Source: Spirosoma luteum DSM 19990
GTDB taxonomy: Bacteria; Bacteroidota; Bacteroidia; Cytophagales; Spirosomataceae
Direction: 5' to 3'
Assembly: GCF_000374065.1 (NCBI RefSeq)
Contig: NZ_KB893258.1
Coordinates: 43,180 to 107,179, forward strand
Length of the DNA: 64,000 nucleotides
Shown here: piece by piece, positions 45,040 to 53,397 of the stretch
Layout of the letters: every line of letters begins with the position of its first letter
Position numbering within the stretch: the first letter of the stretch is position 1
Program-made: the position numbers and the translations under genes
The notes under the pieces: model-generated
What the model was told of the DNA's origin: nothing
What the model saw: only the letters and a program-made list of their open reading frames with translations
The model's database searches: none

Positions 45040-45047
45040 TAGCTTTG
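45040..45047 (+). promoter_or_regulatory. -7 box TAGCTTTG four bases before a start codon
   Basis: TAGCTTTG matches TAnnTTTG and is separated from the ATG at 45052 by only CTCC. As at the helicase gene, this spacing predicts a transcript that begins at or beside the start codon. Confidence 0.45.
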
Positions 45048-45051
45048 CTCC

Positions 45052-45570
45052 ATGAACGCAACACTTGAGGACGATATGGCGCGGCTGGCGCTTCAGGAAG
45101 AACAGCTACAGTTCGATTCTTTTTCGGCCGATACGGCCTGGCAACTGGGCATGCGCCTGAAAGAAGCGGTTGAAACCCGCGGCAAAGCGGCCGCCATTGA
45201 GATTCAACTAACGGATTTTCCTTTGTTCTTCTACGCCATGCCGGGCACAACGCCGGACAATGGCGACTGGATTCGGCGGAAGCGCAACGTGGTGCAACGG
45301 TTCCACCGAAGTTCCTATGCCATGCGGATGGAGTTACGAAAAAAAGGAGTAACACTCACCGAGCAGTCGGGCCTTTCGTTACGGGACCACGCCACGGCGG
45401 GCGGTTGTTTCCCGATTCTATTGCGCGGCACGGGTTGCATCGGCACCATCGCGGTATCCGGTCTGCCCATGCGCGATGACCATAACGTTATTGTTGAGGT
45501 GCTGGCCAACTGGCTTAACTGCTCGTTGAGTGAACTGACTCTTGGACCAGCAGATAACATGGACGATTGA
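45052..45570 (+). CDS. UPF0303/HbpS-like heme-degrading-domain family protein
   Basis: A 172-residue protein of the UPF0303 group. It shows EEQLQFDSFSADTAWQLGMR near residue 17, AAAIEIQLTDFPLFFYAMPG, TTPDNGDWIRRKRNVVQRFH, SYAMRMELRKKG and the glycine-rich HATAGGCFPILLRGTGCIGT. The fold is that of HbpS-type proteins, which bind heme or other small ligands; the biochemical role of UPF0303 is unproven. There is no signal peptide, so it is cytoplasmic. The upstream -7 box suggests it has its own promoter. Confidence 0.86.
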   Translation: MNATLEDDMARLALQEEQLQFDSFSADTAWQLGMRLKEAVETRGKAAAIEIQLTDFPLFFYAMPGTTPDNGDWIRRKRNVVQRFHRSSYAMRMELRKKGVTLTEQSGLSLRDHATAGGCFPILLRGTGCIGTIAVSGLPMRDDHNVIVEVLANWLNCSLSELTLGPADNMDD

Positions 45571-45742
45571 TTACAGTAAATGAAAGAAGGATAAGCCGGT
45601 ACTAAGGTTCGGGTAATAGTCACCAGTTGGTGTAAAGGGTAATATTGTGACTTCGTAACGACTGTAACGCTACCCTTTAATCTTACCTTCTGCGGCTTAC
45701 CCGTCAGTAACACGCGGTCTGACGGACTGGTAACACAAAAAG

Positions 45743-45776
45743 CCCGCCACCATCGAATGCATTCGATGGTGGCGGG
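45743..45776 (-). terminator. 34-base perfect palindrome, terminator for the YtxH gene
   Basis: The palindrome has the centre CGAATGCATTCG and arms ending CCCGCCACC/GGTGGCGGG. On the minus strand, the stem is followed by CTTTTTGTG, a U-tract. It lies 31 bases after the stop of the YtxH gene. Confidence 0.85.
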
Positions 45777-45807
45777 TCAAAAAATTGGTTCTTTGGTTTT
45801 GCTATTT

Positions 45808-46170
45808 CTAGTTGAACTTTAGAGCGTCCTCAGCGTCATTTATTCCCGACTTTGCAGCCGCAGCCGTCTCATCAACCGATTGGTTGTAGTCCGTTTTGGC
45901 TTGTTCGCGGTTGTAATCAAATGTGTCCTGTGAATCGTCCTTATACGTATCAAACGTCTGTTCCGCTTTATCAGCGTACTGGTTCACTTTATTTTCGGCT
46001 TTGCCCGTAAAGTGGTCGATTTGGGTTTTCACCTGGTTCAAACCGTCTTCCCACTGGTTCTGCAAATCATTGGCGCCTTTCGTCAATTTATCACGTGTGT
46101 CTTTACCGCTGCGGGGGGCTGTCAGGTAGCCGATAGCCAAACCTGTTAATACTCCTTTTAAAAAGCTCAT
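45808..46170 (-). CDS. YtxH domain-containing protein
   Basis: A 120-residue protein with an N-terminal membrane segment that is the YtxH domain (MSFLKGVLTGLAIGYLTAPR then SGKDTRDKL), and a charged helical remainder (GLNQVKTQIDHFTGKAENKV, NQYADKAEQTFDTYKDDSQD). This family is associated with general stress in Firmicutes and is often small and membrane-anchored. A 34-base palindrome with a U-tract ends the gene. It is not part of an obvious operon. Confidence 0.85.
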   Translation of the reverse strand: MSFLKGVLTGLAIGYLTAPRSGKDTRDKLTKGANDLQNQWEDGLNQVKTQIDHFTGKAENKVNQYADKAEQTFDTYKDDSQDTFDYNREQAKTDYNQSVDETAAAAKSGINDAEDALKFN

Positions 46171-46370
46171 AATGGTATATCTTTTAATTCGTCCTGGGAT
46201 TACTTACTAACAAGGGAAAACTATGCCATAATGTTGTACGAATTATCAGCAAATTGACTATCAGTGAATTATAGTTTATGCAGACATTTATGTCCAATAA
46301 ATAAACCCCCGTGGTGGGTACTTTTTTCTACAAGTTAGGGGCCATTCGTAGGCGTGAATCGAAACAAAAG

Positions 46371-46392
46371 GCCGCTATGTACCCATAGCGGC
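46371..46392 (-). terminator. Terminator for glmM
   Basis: GCCGCTATG at 46371-46379 pairs with CATAGCGGC at 46384-46392, loop TACC. On the minus strand the stem is followed by CTTTTGTTTCG. It lies 30 bases after the glmM stop codon. Confidence 0.85.
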
Positions 46393-46421
46393 TCGATGAA
46401 ACTTCGGTAAAGAATAACCGA

Positions 46422-47834
46422 TTAACGATTCTCTGAAATCACTTCCCGGATATCGTCAATTATTTTTCTGGCCAGATAATCAGCCGTGGCGAGGGTATCC
46501 GATTCGGAGTATATCCGGATAATGGGTTCCGTGTTCGATTTCCGAAGGTGTACCCATTCTTTGTCGAACTCAATCTTAACGCCGTCAATGGTGTTGATTG
46601 GATTGCGGGCGTATTTGGTTTGAATCCGTCCCAGAACGGCATCTACGTCGATATCGGCGGTCAGCTCAATTTTGTTTTTGGAGATGTAGTAGTTAGGATA
46701 GGTCCGGCGGAGCATGGACGCTGAGCGTCCCGATTTGGCCAGGTGGGTGAGGAACAGGGCAATTCCTACTAGTGCATCGCGGCCGTGGTGCAGATCGGGG
46801 TAAATAATACCACCGTTTCCTTCACCACCGATTACCGCCTGGTTTGCCTTCATCATCTCAACCACGTTGACCTCCCCCACGGCGGAGGCAAAATGCTGCC
46901 CACCGTATCGTTGGGTCACATCGCGCAGCGCAACGGTACTCGACATGTTCGAAACGCTGTTGCCCGGTAACTCGCCAATGGCCGACCGGTGTTTGAGTAC
47001 ATAATCAGCTACCGCAACCAGGGTATATTCTTCACCAAAGGGAGAACCATCTTCACAAATGAGGGCTAACCGATCCACATCCGGATCTACCACAATACCC
47101 AGGTCGGCGTTGCCTTTCTGCATTTCCTTGATAATATCGCGCAGATTTTCGGGTAGTGGCTCGGGGTTGTGGGCAAAATCACCCGTCGGTTCACAGTGGA
47201 GTTTTGAGATTTTTTCTACCCCCAGTGCTTCCAGCAGAAGCGGCACGGCAATGCCTCCGGTTGAATTAACGGCATCAACCACGAGCCGGAAGTTTCGCCC
47301 GGCAATTGCGTCGCGGTCAACCAGCGGTAGATCCAGGATCAGGTCGATATGTTTCTGTAGCCAGGTGGCGTCGGTCCGGTATTGCCCCAGTTTACGTACC
47401 TCCACAAAGTCGAAAGATTCAGCTTCGGCAATTGCCAGTACATCGGCACCGTCCTGCGCCGAGATAAACTCGCCGGTTTCGTTGAGTAGTTTAAGGGCGT
47501 TCCATTGGATAGGATTGTGGCTGGCGGTCAGAATAATTCCCCCGGCTGCTCCTTCGCCCGTTACGGCCAGCTCCACCGTTGGCGTTGTCGATAAGCCTAA
47601 ATCGATAACGTTCAACCCAAGGCTCTGTAGCGTGGCGGCTACCAGTTTGGATACCATTTCGCCCGACAAACGGCCATCCCGCCCAATTACAACGGTTTGT
47701 CGATCAGGGTTTTGTTGCCTGAGCCATTGGCCAAAGGCGGCTGTATACTTAACAACATCCGGGGGTGTCAGCCCGTTTCCGCTGCGCCCCCCAATCGTTC
47801 CTCTAATCCCCGAAATAGACTTAATTAATGCCAC
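46422..47834 (-). CDS. glmM: Phosphoglucosamine mutase
   Basis: A 470-residue alpha-D-phosphohexomutase. The catalytic serine loop TASHNP places the phosphoserine at Ser105, the metal loop is DPDVDR at 250-255, the sugar loop GEGNGG at 337-342 (the form seen in Bacteroidota GlmM) and the phosphate site RKSNTEPIIRIYSE near the end. It converts glucosamine-6-phosphate to glucosamine-1-phosphate for peptidoglycan and lipopolysaccharide synthesis. A phosphomannomutase/phosphoglucomutase role cannot be fully excluded. ATG at 47832-47834; terminator hairpin downstream. Single gene, housekeeping. Confidence 0.85.
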   Translation of the reverse strand: MALIKSISGIRGTIGGRSGNGLTPPDVVKYTAAFGQWLRQQNPDRQTVVIGRDGRLSGEMVSKLVAATLQSLGLNVIDLGLSTTPTVELAVTGEGAAGGIILTASHNPIQWNALKLLNETGEFISAQDGADVLAIAEAESFDFVEVRKLGQYRTDATWLQKHIDLILDLPLVDRDAIAGRNFRLVVDAVNSTGGIAVPLLLEALGVEKISKLHCEPTGDFAHNPEPLPENLRDIIKEMQKGNADLGIVVDPDVDRLALICEDGSPFGEEYTLVAVADYVLKHRSAIGELPGNSVSNMSSTVALRDVTQRYGGQHFASAVGEVNVVEMMKANQAVIGGEGNGGIIYPDLHHGRDALVGIALFLTHLAKSGRSASMLRRTYPNYYISKNKIELTADIDVDAVLGRIQTKYARNPINTIDGVKIEFDKEWVHLRKSNTEPIIRIYSESDTLATADYLARKIIDDIREVISENR

Positions 47835-47954
47835 GTGCTGGGTTCAATAAATACGTTAGATATGGTTACAAAGATAGGAAATAGTGGCGGTAAGCAGCAG
47901 AAAGCTTTGCTAGTTCACTAATGCTATAGATGTACTGACTGATGGCGTTCTGCC

Positions 47955-48033
47955 CAGCCCAATCCTGCCCAGCAGGAAAGCTCTTTATGCTTGTATTTTT
48001 TATAGCCCTCCCTGCTGGGGGATGGTTGGATGG
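47955..48033. repeat. REP-like element in the glmM/transglutaminase gap
   Basis: CCAATCCTGCCCAGCAGG (47959-47976) can pair with CCTGCTGGGGGATGGTTGG (48011-48029). Its centre (AAAGCTCTTT, then TTTTTTATAGCCC) resembles the centre of the element at 25362-25455 (AAAGCTCTTTTTTTTAGCCC), so the two belong to one repeat family. Confidence 0.65.
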
Positions 48034-48080
48034 GAGTCTTTTACCAGCGTATAACCTAATCAGTCAACACGCTATAGACG

Positions 48081-48911
48081 TTATAGAAACGTTAGTTCTG
48101 AGCGCAGAACGGACTTCGCCTGGCCCGTAAACATACCGCTGATGGGCGCGACCAGATCGGGCTTACCCGTTGACGCCAGGAAAATGTGCCGGTTAACCAC
48201 CACCGACCCTTCTGTGGGATCGAAGCCCCGCCAGCCGGCACCGGGCAGGTATACTTCTGCCCAGGCGTGAAGTTCATGCTCCTGCTGAGGATTGCCGAAC
48301 AGGTAGCCACTCACAAAGCGGGACGCGATACCCAGGCTACGGCAGGCGGCAATAAACAGCGTTGCATAGTCGCGACAGGAGCCTTTCCGCTGGCTCAGCG
48401 TCTGTTCGGGCGGAAAAGCCGCCCCCTCTTCCCGGATCTCGTAAGTAAACTCCCGAATCGTTTGGTTGAGCGACGTTAAAAAAGAAGTTGTCTGCCACCC
48501 CGACCCGGCTGCCAGCCGCCGTGCCCAGGTTTCTATGTGCTCCGATATATCCTCCCGCTCCAGGTAGGGGCGAAGCAGGGACTCAACTTCCTTTGGATAC
48601 CGGAACGGCACGGTTTGCGTTTCAAAGGGAAATAAAACAAAATCAAACGAGTTAAACTCTTCCGAATAGAGTTCAATCTCGACGCAGACTTTCAGGTAGC
48701 GTGTCGGCTGACTGAAATACACCAGTTGCTGTACGTTGCCCTCAACGTCAATGTTCCGTACAATCTGGGTAGGCTGCGGGTCAATGGATAATTTGTAATC
48801 CAGCAACCGCTGGTAAGGATACATGCGCGGATACAGGTAAAGCGTTTGCGGCCCCAGAGCCACTGGCATATCATACGTGTATTCAGATTCGTGCCGAACG
48901 TGGAGGTTCAT
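48081..48911 (-). CDS. Transglutaminase-like cysteine peptidase family protein
   Basis: A 276-residue protein with the bacterial transglutaminase N-domain (residues 1-110, HVRHESEYTYDMPVALGPQT) and the transglutaminase core. The triad is Cys179 in RKGSCRDYATLF, His215 in ELHAWAEVYLPG and Asp231 in FDPTEGSVV. It should act as a cysteine protease or amidase; in other genomes this type sits beside the Anbu protease. Here the Anbu gene is immediately upstream on the same strand, 64 bases away. There is no signal peptide, so the protein is cytoplasmic. Confidence 0.88.
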   Translation of the reverse strand: MNLHVRHESEYTYDMPVALGPQTLYLYPRMYPYQRLLDYKLSIDPQPTQIVRNIDVEGNVQQLVYFSQPTRYLKVCVEIELYSEEFNSFDFVLFPFETQTVPFRYPKEVESLLRPYLEREDISEHIETWARRLAAGSGWQTTSFLTSLNQTIREFTYEIREEGAAFPPEQTLSQRKGSCRDYATLFIAACRSLGIASRFVSGYLFGNPQQEHELHAWAEVYLPGAGWRGFDPTEGSVVVNRHIFLASTGKPDLVAPISGMFTGQAKSVLRSELTFL

Positions 48912-48947
48912 GTAACTGATGACCGGGTCGCCGGTGCGATTATAAAT

Positions 48948-48985
48948 GAAAGAATGATGACCAGGTCGCCGGTCATCATTCTTTC
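48948..48985 (-). terminator. Hairpin at the end of the Anbu gene
   Basis: GAAAGAATGATGACC at 48948-48962 is exactly complementary to 48971-48985, loop eight bases, so the stem includes the Anbu stop codon. On the minus strand it is followed by ATTTATAAT. An 18-base stretch GATGACC-GGGTCGCCGGT is also repeated nearby with one change (48918-48935 and 48956-48973). Confidence 0.65.
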
Positions 48986-49713
48986 ACCGCTTTTACTTTT
49001 TCAAAGATGGGGTCCATCCAGGTGGCGGGAAGTTTTCGTACCGAGTTGCTCAGCAGTGCACTCCATTGATGCGACACCTCGTCCATGTCTTCTTTCTCAA
49101 GCCGATATTCGGTCATGTGGAAGCTATCTTTCGGATAAATCACAACATCCAGCGGGTAATCGACATCGCTGGCACTAACCCGGGTGGCATCGAAGGCGAG
49201 AAAGCCGATTTTGAGTGCTTCCTGTAAACTGGATTCGTACGACAGGTTTCGGAACAGGAGTGGTTTGCCGTAGCCGGAGTTGCCAATAATCTTGAACGGT
49301 GATCCCTGGTCCACCTCCACCCAGTTGCCTTCGGGGTAAAGCATGTACAGTTTATGTTCCGTATCATCCTCAAGCTGGCCACCGACAATGGCGTGCAGGT
49401 TGAAGTTCAATCCGTTAGCAATAATAGACGATTTGTCTTCCTGAGCAACACGTTTTACCTGCTCGCCAAACGCGTTGACAGCTTTATACAGTTTATTGAA
49501 TGAACGGTCCTGTTCGGTAAGCACTTCACTAAAGTAGGTGATGGCCTTGTCCCGGACGGAACGTAAACCCGAGGTCATAATAAACAGCGAATGATTCTCA
49601 ACTTCGTGAACCGAAATCTTTCGGTTCGACGAAACTTCTGTGCCGGAAGTTAACCGTCTATCGGCGATGGCAACCAGGCCCGAAGCAACTTTAACGCCTA
49701 AACAATATGTCAT
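48976..49713 (-). CDS. Anbu, proteasome-like peptidase
   Basis: A 245-residue proteasome-fold peptidase of the Anbu (COG3484) group. I place the start at ATG 49711-49713, which makes Thr2 the N-terminal residue (MTYCLGVKVASGLVAIADRR), as the catalytic nucleophile requires; a longer frame adds 24 residues ahead of it. Other family motifs are DRRLTSGTEV and NSGYGKPLL near residue 150. Self-assembled Anbu rings in other bacteria have little or no measured protease activity, so the substrate is open. Anbu operons usually include a transglutaminase-like protein, found next door, but the ATP-grasp and alpha-E genes that often accompany them are not in this window. Confidence 0.88.
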   Translation of the reverse strand: MTYCLGVKVASGLVAIADRRLTSGTEVSSNRKISVHEVENHSLFIMTSGLRSVRDKAITYFSEVLTEQDRSFNKLYKAVNAFGEQVKRVAQEDKSSIIANGLNFNLHAIVGGQLEDDTEHKLYMLYPEGNWVEVDQGSPFKIIGNSGYGKPLLFRNLSYESSLQEALKIGFLAFDATRVSASDVDYPLDVVIYPKDSFHMTEYRLEKEDMDEVSHQWSALLSNSVRKLPATWMDPIFEKVKAVKE

Positions 49714-50149
49714 TCGATACAGAGGGTAATGCAGGAGCAGCACATTAGTGCAGGAGAGAATGCCTCCAGATACTATGCCAGACAAATATACAGATTGCCC
49801 CCGCTTTTGTTTGATTTGCTACTCGTTTCTCCGAAAAATGATATTGCGTATTGCTAAGTTCCTGTTAAGCGTTAGCTACAGAAGACCGGTGGTAAGCCCC
49901 AAAATCGGGCATCTGATACACTCGCAACAAAGAAGACTACTTGTACCGGCACTCATCAGTTGGCCGACCCAGAAAAGGCGCCCGTAAAAAGTAGCCAGGC
50001 AGGGCCATACCCGTACATTGGTTGGGTCTCGAACGAGTGTTGAGTCAACCGGTCAGAAAGGTATTTTGGCAACGAAAGGTTTGTTTTTGGGAAACCTTTG
50101 TGTTACTTTGGCAAGTAGATGGTGATCATTTCCTATACATTGTGTTTCG
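49714..50149. other. Divergent gap between Anbu and the acidic protein gene
   Basis: No gene is supported in these 436 bases. They include a short hairpin (AAAGGTTT 50075-50082 with AAACCTTT 50092-50099) and a promoter for the acidic protein, listed separately; the Anbu promoter should lie near 49714-49800. Confidence 0.6.
50080..50110 (+). promoter_or_regulatory. Bacteroidota promoter for the acidic protein gene
   Basis: TTTG at 50080-50083 and TTACTTTG at 50103-50110 are 19 bases apart, the spacing of -33 and -7 boxes in this phylum. The -7 differs from TAnnTTTG at one position. The ATG is 39 bases after it. Confidence 0.55.
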
Positions 50150-50644
50150 ATGAACTTTGACGACGAGGACGACGACGACAACTTCCTGGACTGGGATGGC
50201 TTCGATGAGGATTACGATCCTGAGGAAGCCCGTGCCGAAATGGAGGCCGAAAACCGGCGCATTAAAAATTTGCCAATCCTCCGGAAGGCGAACGAATTGA
50301 TGGAACTAACGCAGGCCATCGTTGAAACCATCAATAAAGAAGAGGATGTGCTGATGATGCACGAACAGATGCTGGCCAATGCCATGATGCTGCCACCGAA
50401 AATTGTTGGTGCAGAAGGGGGTGACTTATATACCCTGCGGATGGAAAATGCCGTCATCATAAAGATGCACGCCCGCGAACTACTCGCCCAAACGTCCTAT
50501 TGTAAAGCGGAGAAACTGACGGCCACGGCCTATCTGAACGTACTCCGTGAGGAGATAGAGCAATTCCGGCTCTTATTTGTTGAGTGGGTCAATAGCTTTG
50601 ATAAAGATAACGACGCCCCCGACGACTGGGGACTCTTCTACTAA
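50150..50644 (+). CDS. Conserved acidic hypothetical protein
   Basis: A 164-residue cytoplasmic protein with a strongly acidic start (FDDEDDDDNFLDWDGFDEDY) and a helical body (LMELTQAIVETINKEEDVLM, then MLANAMMLPPKIVGAEGGDL, MENAVIIKMHARELLAQTSY and EIEQFRLLFVEWVNSFD). I recognise it as a Bacteroidota-conserved hypothetical by composition only and cannot name a family. It is preceded by a well-formed promoter, so it is likely expressed. Nothing around it points to a job. Confidence 0.72.
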   Translation: MNFDDEDDDDNFLDWDGFDEDYDPEEARAEMEAENRRIKNLPILRKANELMELTQAIVETINKEEDVLMMHEQMLANAMMLPPKIVGAEGGDLYTLRMENAVIIKMHARELLAQTSYCKAEKLTATAYLNVLREEIEQFRLLFVEWVNSFDKDNDAPDDWGLFY

Positions 50645-50774
50645 TCTGCTCAGCTACCTCTTCCTTCCGGATAAAAAAGTCCACTGGTGCCAGCCATCAC
50701 TTCCGCACGATAAATTGATGGTTCGTATCGCTATAATACTATGCCGGCGGTGTCTGTTTCGTACCTGAACAGAC

Positions 50775-50782
50775 TATCTTTG
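50775..50782 (+). promoter_or_regulatory. -7 box TATCTTTG upstream of the SprB-repeat gene
   Basis: TATCTTTG matches TAnnTTTG exactly and lies 30 bases before the ATG at 50813. No convincing -33 box was seen at the usual spacing. Confidence 0.45.
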
Positions 50783-50812
50783 TTTGTGGGCTATGACCGT
50801 CACCTGCCTGAT

Positions 50813-53146
50813 ATGAGAAAAACTTTACCCTCTTTTTACCTGTTGGCCGTACTGCGTAACAGAAGCTTTACCTTTATTTTTATTGGGTTGCTCATTAGCT
50901 GGGGGCGGGCCTACGCTTCCATTCCGCAATCGGCCGCTGCCCCTGCGGCCCTAACGCTTGTAGTCAGCACGGCAACTGTTTGCGCCGGAACAAGTGCTAC
51001 ACTCACCGCTTCCGGTTGCCCTGCGGGCGGTACACTGCGCTGGTCAACTACTCAAACCGGGAGTGTCATTAGCGTAGCACCAAAACAAACGACTTCGTAC
51101 ACGGCCATCTGCGAGGTAACCAGTACAACGGTCGTTAGCACAACGGCTGCCAGTTCGACCGCTACGAGTACAACGGCCATTGTAACAACTGTTACGGCAA
51201 CTACCGCAACGGCTACAGTAAGGGTTATTCCACCGATTGTGGCGAAACTGGATACGATTCCTCCTATGTGCAATGGTACTAAAGACGGAATGGTCGTTAT
51301 CAATGCCAGTGGGGGAGCGGGTGTTTTGCAATATCAGTTTAATGGTCAGCCTTTTCAGACAATAAACACATTTGGGGCTTTGCGTGCGGGTACATACCCC
51401 ATCGTGGTTAAAGATACGGCGGGTTGCCTGCTTCAAACGAGCGTTAATCTAACGCAGCCCCCAGCCTTATCAGCCAGTGTTACGGTTGTTAATACAAAAT
51501 GCGTTGGCGGCTCAGATGGAGCTATTTCCGTCGTAGCGTCGGGAGGGTCAGGTAACTATCGGTATTCACTTGATAATGTTACGGGACAGCAGACCGATGG
51601 GATTTTCCAGAATTTGAAAGCTGAAACCGAGTATACACTTATTGTTTCTGATAAGCATACCTGTGTGCTGTATAAATCCATAACCGTTGGGCAAGCTACT
51701 CCCTTTACCATCAAATTAACTCCTCAGCTAACCCGCTGTGTTGGCTCGGCTGACGGGAGCGTGGCCATTTCTGTTTCTGGCGGGTCGGGTGCGTATCAAT
51801 ACAAGCTGGGCAATGGGCCGTTTCAGACGGGTGCACAATTTACCGGCCTGGCTGCCGGTACCTACGAGTTTACCGTTCTCGATAATATTGGATGCCAGGG
51901 AAAGCAGAGTACAACAATTGGGCAGCCAACTCCCCTGGTGCTGACGGCTTCGACCACACCCGTCACCTGTCTGGGACCTACTACCGGCTCAATTAAAGTT
52001 GGCTCTACCGGCGGTACGGGGGCATTGACCTATCAGATTTCGGGGCAGACGCTCCAGGGGGCTGCGGTATTCAGTGGTGTTGCCGTGGGTACCTATACGA
52101 TTGTGGGGACGGATGCCAACGGGTGTACGAGTCTCGCGTCGGCAACGGTTGGTAAAGTAAATCCGGTAAAGGTACAGGCTAGTTCCCTACCGGCAGCCTG
52201 TTGTTCGTGTGCTACCGGAGTCGTTAGCCTGACCGCTACCGGGGGAACGGGAACGGGTCTCCAGTTTCAGGTAATTGGCCGACCCCTGCAGGCGGACAGT
52301 CAAATCGGTCAACTGACACCCAACACGTACCGGTTGCGGGTGGTGGATGATGGCGGTTGCAGCGACTCGACCACTGCCGTTGTGATAAACCAGAATCCAC
52401 TGAGTCTTTCGGTTGGTACCGTCAATAATATTTCCTGTACAGGAGGGTTAGATGGTGAGGCAACTGTTTTGGTAAAAGGGGGTACAAAACCATTTACCTA
52501 CTACTGGCAGACGGAGCGGCAGGATACCCTCAAAAATTACGCGGCCAAACAGACGGCTATACCCGAGGGAACCTATACGGTAAGTGTGCGGGATAGTAAC
52601 CGCTGTACGGCACCAACGGTGTTCGTTACGATAAAATCCCTGAACCCGGTGCCACCCAGGCCGGTTGTAACTGCAGTGGGAAACAGTACTTTAACGGTCA
52701 ACCAAACGACGGGTATCCAGTGGTACGTTCAAACGGGTGCCAGTCCCGGCACACCGGTCCCCAATGCTACAGGTCCAGCGCTTGTGCCCTTCGCCAGTGG
52801 GCAATACTACGTTGTTACCACCGCCAACGGGTGCGCGTCGCTCCCATCCGAGGCCCTGAATTTTGTCCTGACTGCTCTCAACGAACCCGTTCAGTCACTA
52901 TCGGTGCGGGTAGTGCCCAACCCGATTACCGACCGCCTGCGGCTTGAAATCGAACAGCCCGAACGGTCGACTGTGCAGGTTGAGATGCTGGATGTGTCGG
53001 GTCGGGTAGTTCGGCAGTTTCAGCTACCGGCTTTCACGGGTAAAAAGCAGGCCGAATGGCCGCTCAACGGCGTTCCGACAGGCACTTATCTGCTGAAGAT
53101 AGCGACCGGGTCCCGACAGTCGGTGTTGCGGGTAGGGGTGGAGTAA
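50813..53146 (+). CDS. SprB-repeat cell-surface protein with type IX sorting signal
   Basis: A 777-residue exported protein from ATG 50813; the longer frame from 50741 would place 24 residues before the leader (RNRSFTFIFIGLLISWGRAY, cut after ASA). After a Thr-rich stretch with low complexity (TTTVVSTTAASSTATSTTA-like), at least six SprB-type repeats follow at about residues 140-620; each has a DG-or-TG turn and F-x-G-L-x-x-G-T-Y (FGALRAGTYPIVVKDTAGC, FTGLAAGTYEFTVLDNIGC, FSGVAVGTYTIVGTDANGC). The last 80 residues are a type A C-terminal sorting domain (VVPNPITDRLRLEI to TGTYLLKIATG). It should be secreted by the type IX system and attached to the surface, perhaps an adhesin. Confidence 0.9.
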   Translation: MRKTLPSFYLLAVLRNRSFTFIFIGLLISWGRAYASIPQSAAAPAALTLVVSTATVCAGTSATLTASGCPAGGTLRWSTTQTGSVISVAPKQTTSYTAICEVTSTTVVSTTAASSTATSTTAIVTTVTATTATATVRVIPPIVAKLDTIPPMCNGTKDGMVVINASGGAGVLQYQFNGQPFQTINTFGALRAGTYPIVVKDTAGCLLQTSVNLTQPPALSASVTVVNTKCVGGSDGAISVVASGGSGNYRYSLDNVTGQQTDGIFQNLKAETEYTLIVSDKHTCVLYKSITVGQATPFTIKLTPQLTRCVGSADGSVAISVSGGSGAYQYKLGNGPFQTGAQFTGLAAGTYEFTVLDNIGCQGKQSTTIGQPTPLVLTASTTPVTCLGPTTGSIKVGSTGGTGALTYQISGQTLQGAAVFSGVAVGTYTIVGTDANGCTSLASATVGKVNPVKVQASSLPAACCSCATGVVSLTATGGTGTGLQFQVIGRPLQADSQIGQLTPNTYRLRVVDDGGCSDSTTAVVINQNPLSLSVGTVNNISCTGGLDGEATVLVKGGTKPFTYYWQTERQDTLKNYAAKQTAIPEGTYTVSVRDSNRCTAPTVFVTIKSLNPVPPRPVVTAVGNSTLTVNQTTGIQWYVQTGASPGTPVPNATGPALVPFASGQYYVVTTANGCASLPSEALNFVLTALNEPVQSLSVRVVPNPITDRLRLEIEQPERSTVQVEMLDVSGRVVRQFQLPAFTGKKQAEWPLNGVPTGTYLLKIATGSRQSVLRVGVE

Positions 53147-53280
53147 TGGCTGAAACTAAGCAAACACTTCATCAGTGTGGTATACCTGAGACTGGTTGTC
53201 AGACCGTGAGTAGGTCAGGTACGGATACCCCTATTTCAGACCACCAAACTCTATAATCTGAGTCAGGTCCGGTATGCTTA

Positions 53281-53316
53281 CACCCGCCCCTTGTGGGGTG
53301 AAACTGCTTTATTTTT
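53281..53316 (+). terminator. Probable terminator after the SprB-repeat gene
   Basis: CCCC-TTGT-GGGG is the core of a hairpin at 53287-53298 (with CACC before it and GTG after), followed after AAACTGC by TTTATTTTT. A second short hairpin (CCGTAG-CCG-CTACGG) lies at 53322-53336. Confidence 0.4.
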
Positions 53317-53397
53317 CAGCTCCGTAGCCGCTACGGCGTGTATATACCGGTCTGGGATAGCGTAACGTAAACCGACTATGCGGGTATAAGGCCGCTC

